Assembly (NCBI GenBank): GCA_900754855.1
Contig: CAAEEI010000018.1
Location: 1-32,571 of the forward strand
DNA: 32,571 nucleotides
Reading direction: 5' to 3'
From: Lachnospiraceae bacterium
Lineage (GTDB): Bacteria; Bacillota; Clostridia; Lachnospirales; Lachnospiraceae
Part shown: piece after piece, positions 31,182 through 32,571 of the stretch
Position numbering within the stretch: position 1 is the first letter of the stretch
How the letters are laid out: each line of letters opens with the position of its first letter
Made by a program: the position numbers and the translations under genes
Notes under the pieces: model-generated
What the model was told of the DNA's origin: nothing
Databases searched by the model: none
The model's input: the letters and a program-made list of their open reading frames with translations, nothing else

Positions 31182-32571
31182 TTACTCAATATCTTCTATG
31201 GCCGTAGTCTCTTCTTCCGGCGCCGGTTCCACAGCTGCCGGCGCTTTTGTTCCTCTTCGGATTACGGTATCCTGTTTCCGATATACGCAATATGCCTCTT
31301 TTTTGGAAGAAAGCAGTTTCCCGTCTCCATCGTAAATTTTTCGATACGTCTGTACCACATAGCCATCGTGGCCGGAGGAGACCACCTCTGTTTTTCCCTG
31401 TTCCAGAGAAGGATCGTCCTGATAAACCGTTCCCCTTCCATTTACCTTTAAGGTATCCGCCACCATTTCCACCTTATGATCGTTCAGCTTCGCCCCGTAA
31501 ATCTTACAGGTAAGCTGACCACCGGAATAAACGGCAGACAGTTTAATCGGGTAATCCGTATCGTTTTTAAACTGATAGTCTGGTCCTCCCCAGGATACGG
31601 TGGCATCCATGCCGATCCCAATATATGCCGAAACGTAGGAATGATTATGATGTTCCACAATTTCCAGATTCGAAAGCAACGTGGCTTTGTACAGTGTGGA
31701 AGACACCTGACAGATACCGCCGCCCAGCTCCTGCACCGACTGCCCGTTGGAATAAGCCGGTGCGCTTTTATATCCCCTGGCTGTCGTTCGCTGTCCCAGA
31801 GCGTCATTGTAAGAAAAAGTTTCTCCCGGAAGAAGAATCTTTCCGTTTAAAGTTTTGGCCGCCAGCGCCACATTGGATATTCTGGCATACGACCCGCTGA
31901 CGTTGGTCGTACAGCTTCCCAGCACATCTTTGAATAAATGTTTCTTTAAATTTTTGGTGCTGATTTTCGGTTTTTTTACTTTAAGAGGAACAACAACCTG
32001 CTCGCCTTCCGCCGCCGCGTCAAAAGCAGTCCGGGCGCTGTCCACATCAAAACTGATCCCTCTTACGGATTTCACGATCTGATAATCCTTTTTCGGATCC
32101 AGCGTGGCATTTCTTTTCTTTGTATGAATCTGATCATATACCGCCTGGACATCTGTCGGCTCCACTTTTCCCTTCAGCATGGGACTTTCGATTACCGTTT
32201 CATAATCTGCATCCCGTACTGCCTGTCGAATAGCCTTGACAAGTCCCTTCTGGTCTACGGAAACTCCGGTTTTTCCCTTGGTGAAAATCAGCGAATCCTT
32301 CGTGACCTCGTAGGTGGTCTGCACGGTTGTATTAATGGCCGACAGTCCGGACCGGTCAATACACTGCACCAGCAGAGCTTCTTCTTTAATCTGTGGATTC
32401 CACGTAATCTTATGTTGAAAAAGTTCGGCTTTAAGCAAAGCGAATCCTCTTGTCAGAAAACTGCCGCGGGCATAAGACATGGCTTCCTTTGCCGCCGCCC
32501 CGGCGTCTATCGTCAGGCAATCATACATCGAAACCTTGTAATTTTGTCCGTTGGCCTTTACGATCAGCGAA
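31182..32571 (-). CDS. VanW family wall-associated protein (second copy, partial)
   Basis: The frame is open through the right edge, so the N-terminus (probably signal/anchor) lies outside; the ATG at 32528 is internal. Readable: about 460 residues. Two peptidoglycan-binding-4-like segments (VQTTYEVTKDSLIF region and YQIVKSVRGISFDVDS region), then the VanW domain (NVALAAKTLNGKILLPGET, YNDALGQRTTARGYK, LGGGICQVSSTLYKATL, EHHNHSYVSAYI), and a G5-like C-terminal segment with QGKTEVVSSGHDGYVVQTYR. It ends in a Pro/Glu-rich tail. It is related to the VanW protein at 10756-12216 but lacks its Lys-rich tail. Upstream neighbours are not visible. Confidence 0.87.
   Translation of the reverse strand, partial: SLIVKANGQNYKVSMYDCLTIDAGAAAKEAMSYARGSFLTRGFALLKAELFQHKITWNPQIKEEALLVQCIDRSGLSAINTTVQTTYEVTKDSLIFTKGKTGVSVDQKGLVKAIRQAVRDADYETVIESPMLKGKVEPTDVQAVYDQIHTKKRNATLDPKKDYQIVKSVRGISFDVDSARTAFDAAAEGEQVVVPLKVKKPKISTKNLKKHLFKDVLGSCTTNVSGSYARISNVALAAKTLNGKILLPGETFSYNDALGQRTTARGYKSAPAYSNGQSVQELGGGICQVSSTLYKATLLSNLEIVEHHNHSYVSAYIGIGMDATVSWGGPDYQFKNDTDYPIKLSAVYSGGQLTCKIYGAKLNDHKVEMVADTLKVNGRGTVYQDDPSLEQGKTEVVSSGHDGYVVQTYRKIYDGDGKLLSSKKEAYCVYRKQDTVIRRGTKAPAAVEPAPEEETTAIEDIE

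Overview
The window looks like a chromosomal segment of a low-to-mid GC Gram-positive anaerobe of the class Clostridia, most likely a gut Lachnospiraceae. This rests on gene content: VanW-type wall proteins, a stand-alone TRAM/[4Fe-4S] rRNA methyltransferase, a YhaM-type exoribonuclease, MutS2, a DUF4080-type B12/radical-SAM protein, and Pta plus a CoA-transferase of the butyryl/4-hydroxybutyrate family. AG-rich ribosome sites and TTGACA/TATAAT promoters fit this. I cannot name a genus.

Layout. 1-1145: scar of a mobile element, where the front of an unidentified accessory gene abuts a tyrosine integrase that has lost its N-terminus; it stops at the 3' end of an rlmD-type gene. 1297-3776 (minus): rlmD and yhaM, separated by a ~64 bp tandem duplication covering the yhaM stop codon. 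4016-6895 (plus): acyP and mutS2, ending in two terminators. 7009-12357 (minus): a long run with a 31-residue membrane protein, a VanW protein, an orphan AIR-synthase-like protein, an Lrp regulator, an aminotransferase, trmL and a hotdog thioesterase. 12526-14283 (minus): radical SAM protein. 14393-14615: two tRNA-Gly genes (TCC, GCC). 14823-16052 (minus): an mtnK-like kinase. 16361-16433: tRNA-Phe. 16586-17839 (minus): serine acetyltransferase and an ArsR regulator.

The most notable region is 17928-24791 (minus), a compact seven-gene operon with one promoter: vWA protein, Ser/Thr kinase-like protein with zinc ribbon, a catalytically stripped paralogue of that kinase, second vWA protein, PP2C phosphatase, stand-alone TerY-C-like zinc ribbon, and a MATE transporter. 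It resembles the TerY-P phosphosignalling triad (vWA + PP2C + kinase) but doubles the vWA and kinase parts, adds a pseudokinase, and ends in an efflux-type membrane protein. No tellurite-resistance TerC/TerD gene is present in the window. Both vWA proteins end in the same FDEGW tail. A small helical gene (25049-25483) is divergently transcribed from the operon's start.

25637-32571: a helveticin-J-like exported protein, an LpdD-like small protein (plus strand), a LytTR regulator whose receiver lacks the phospho-acceptor Asp, a CoA-transferase, pta without ackA next to it, and a second VanW protein cut by the window edge. Convergent gene pairs are separated by strong bidirectional terminators, two of which share an unusual identical arm.
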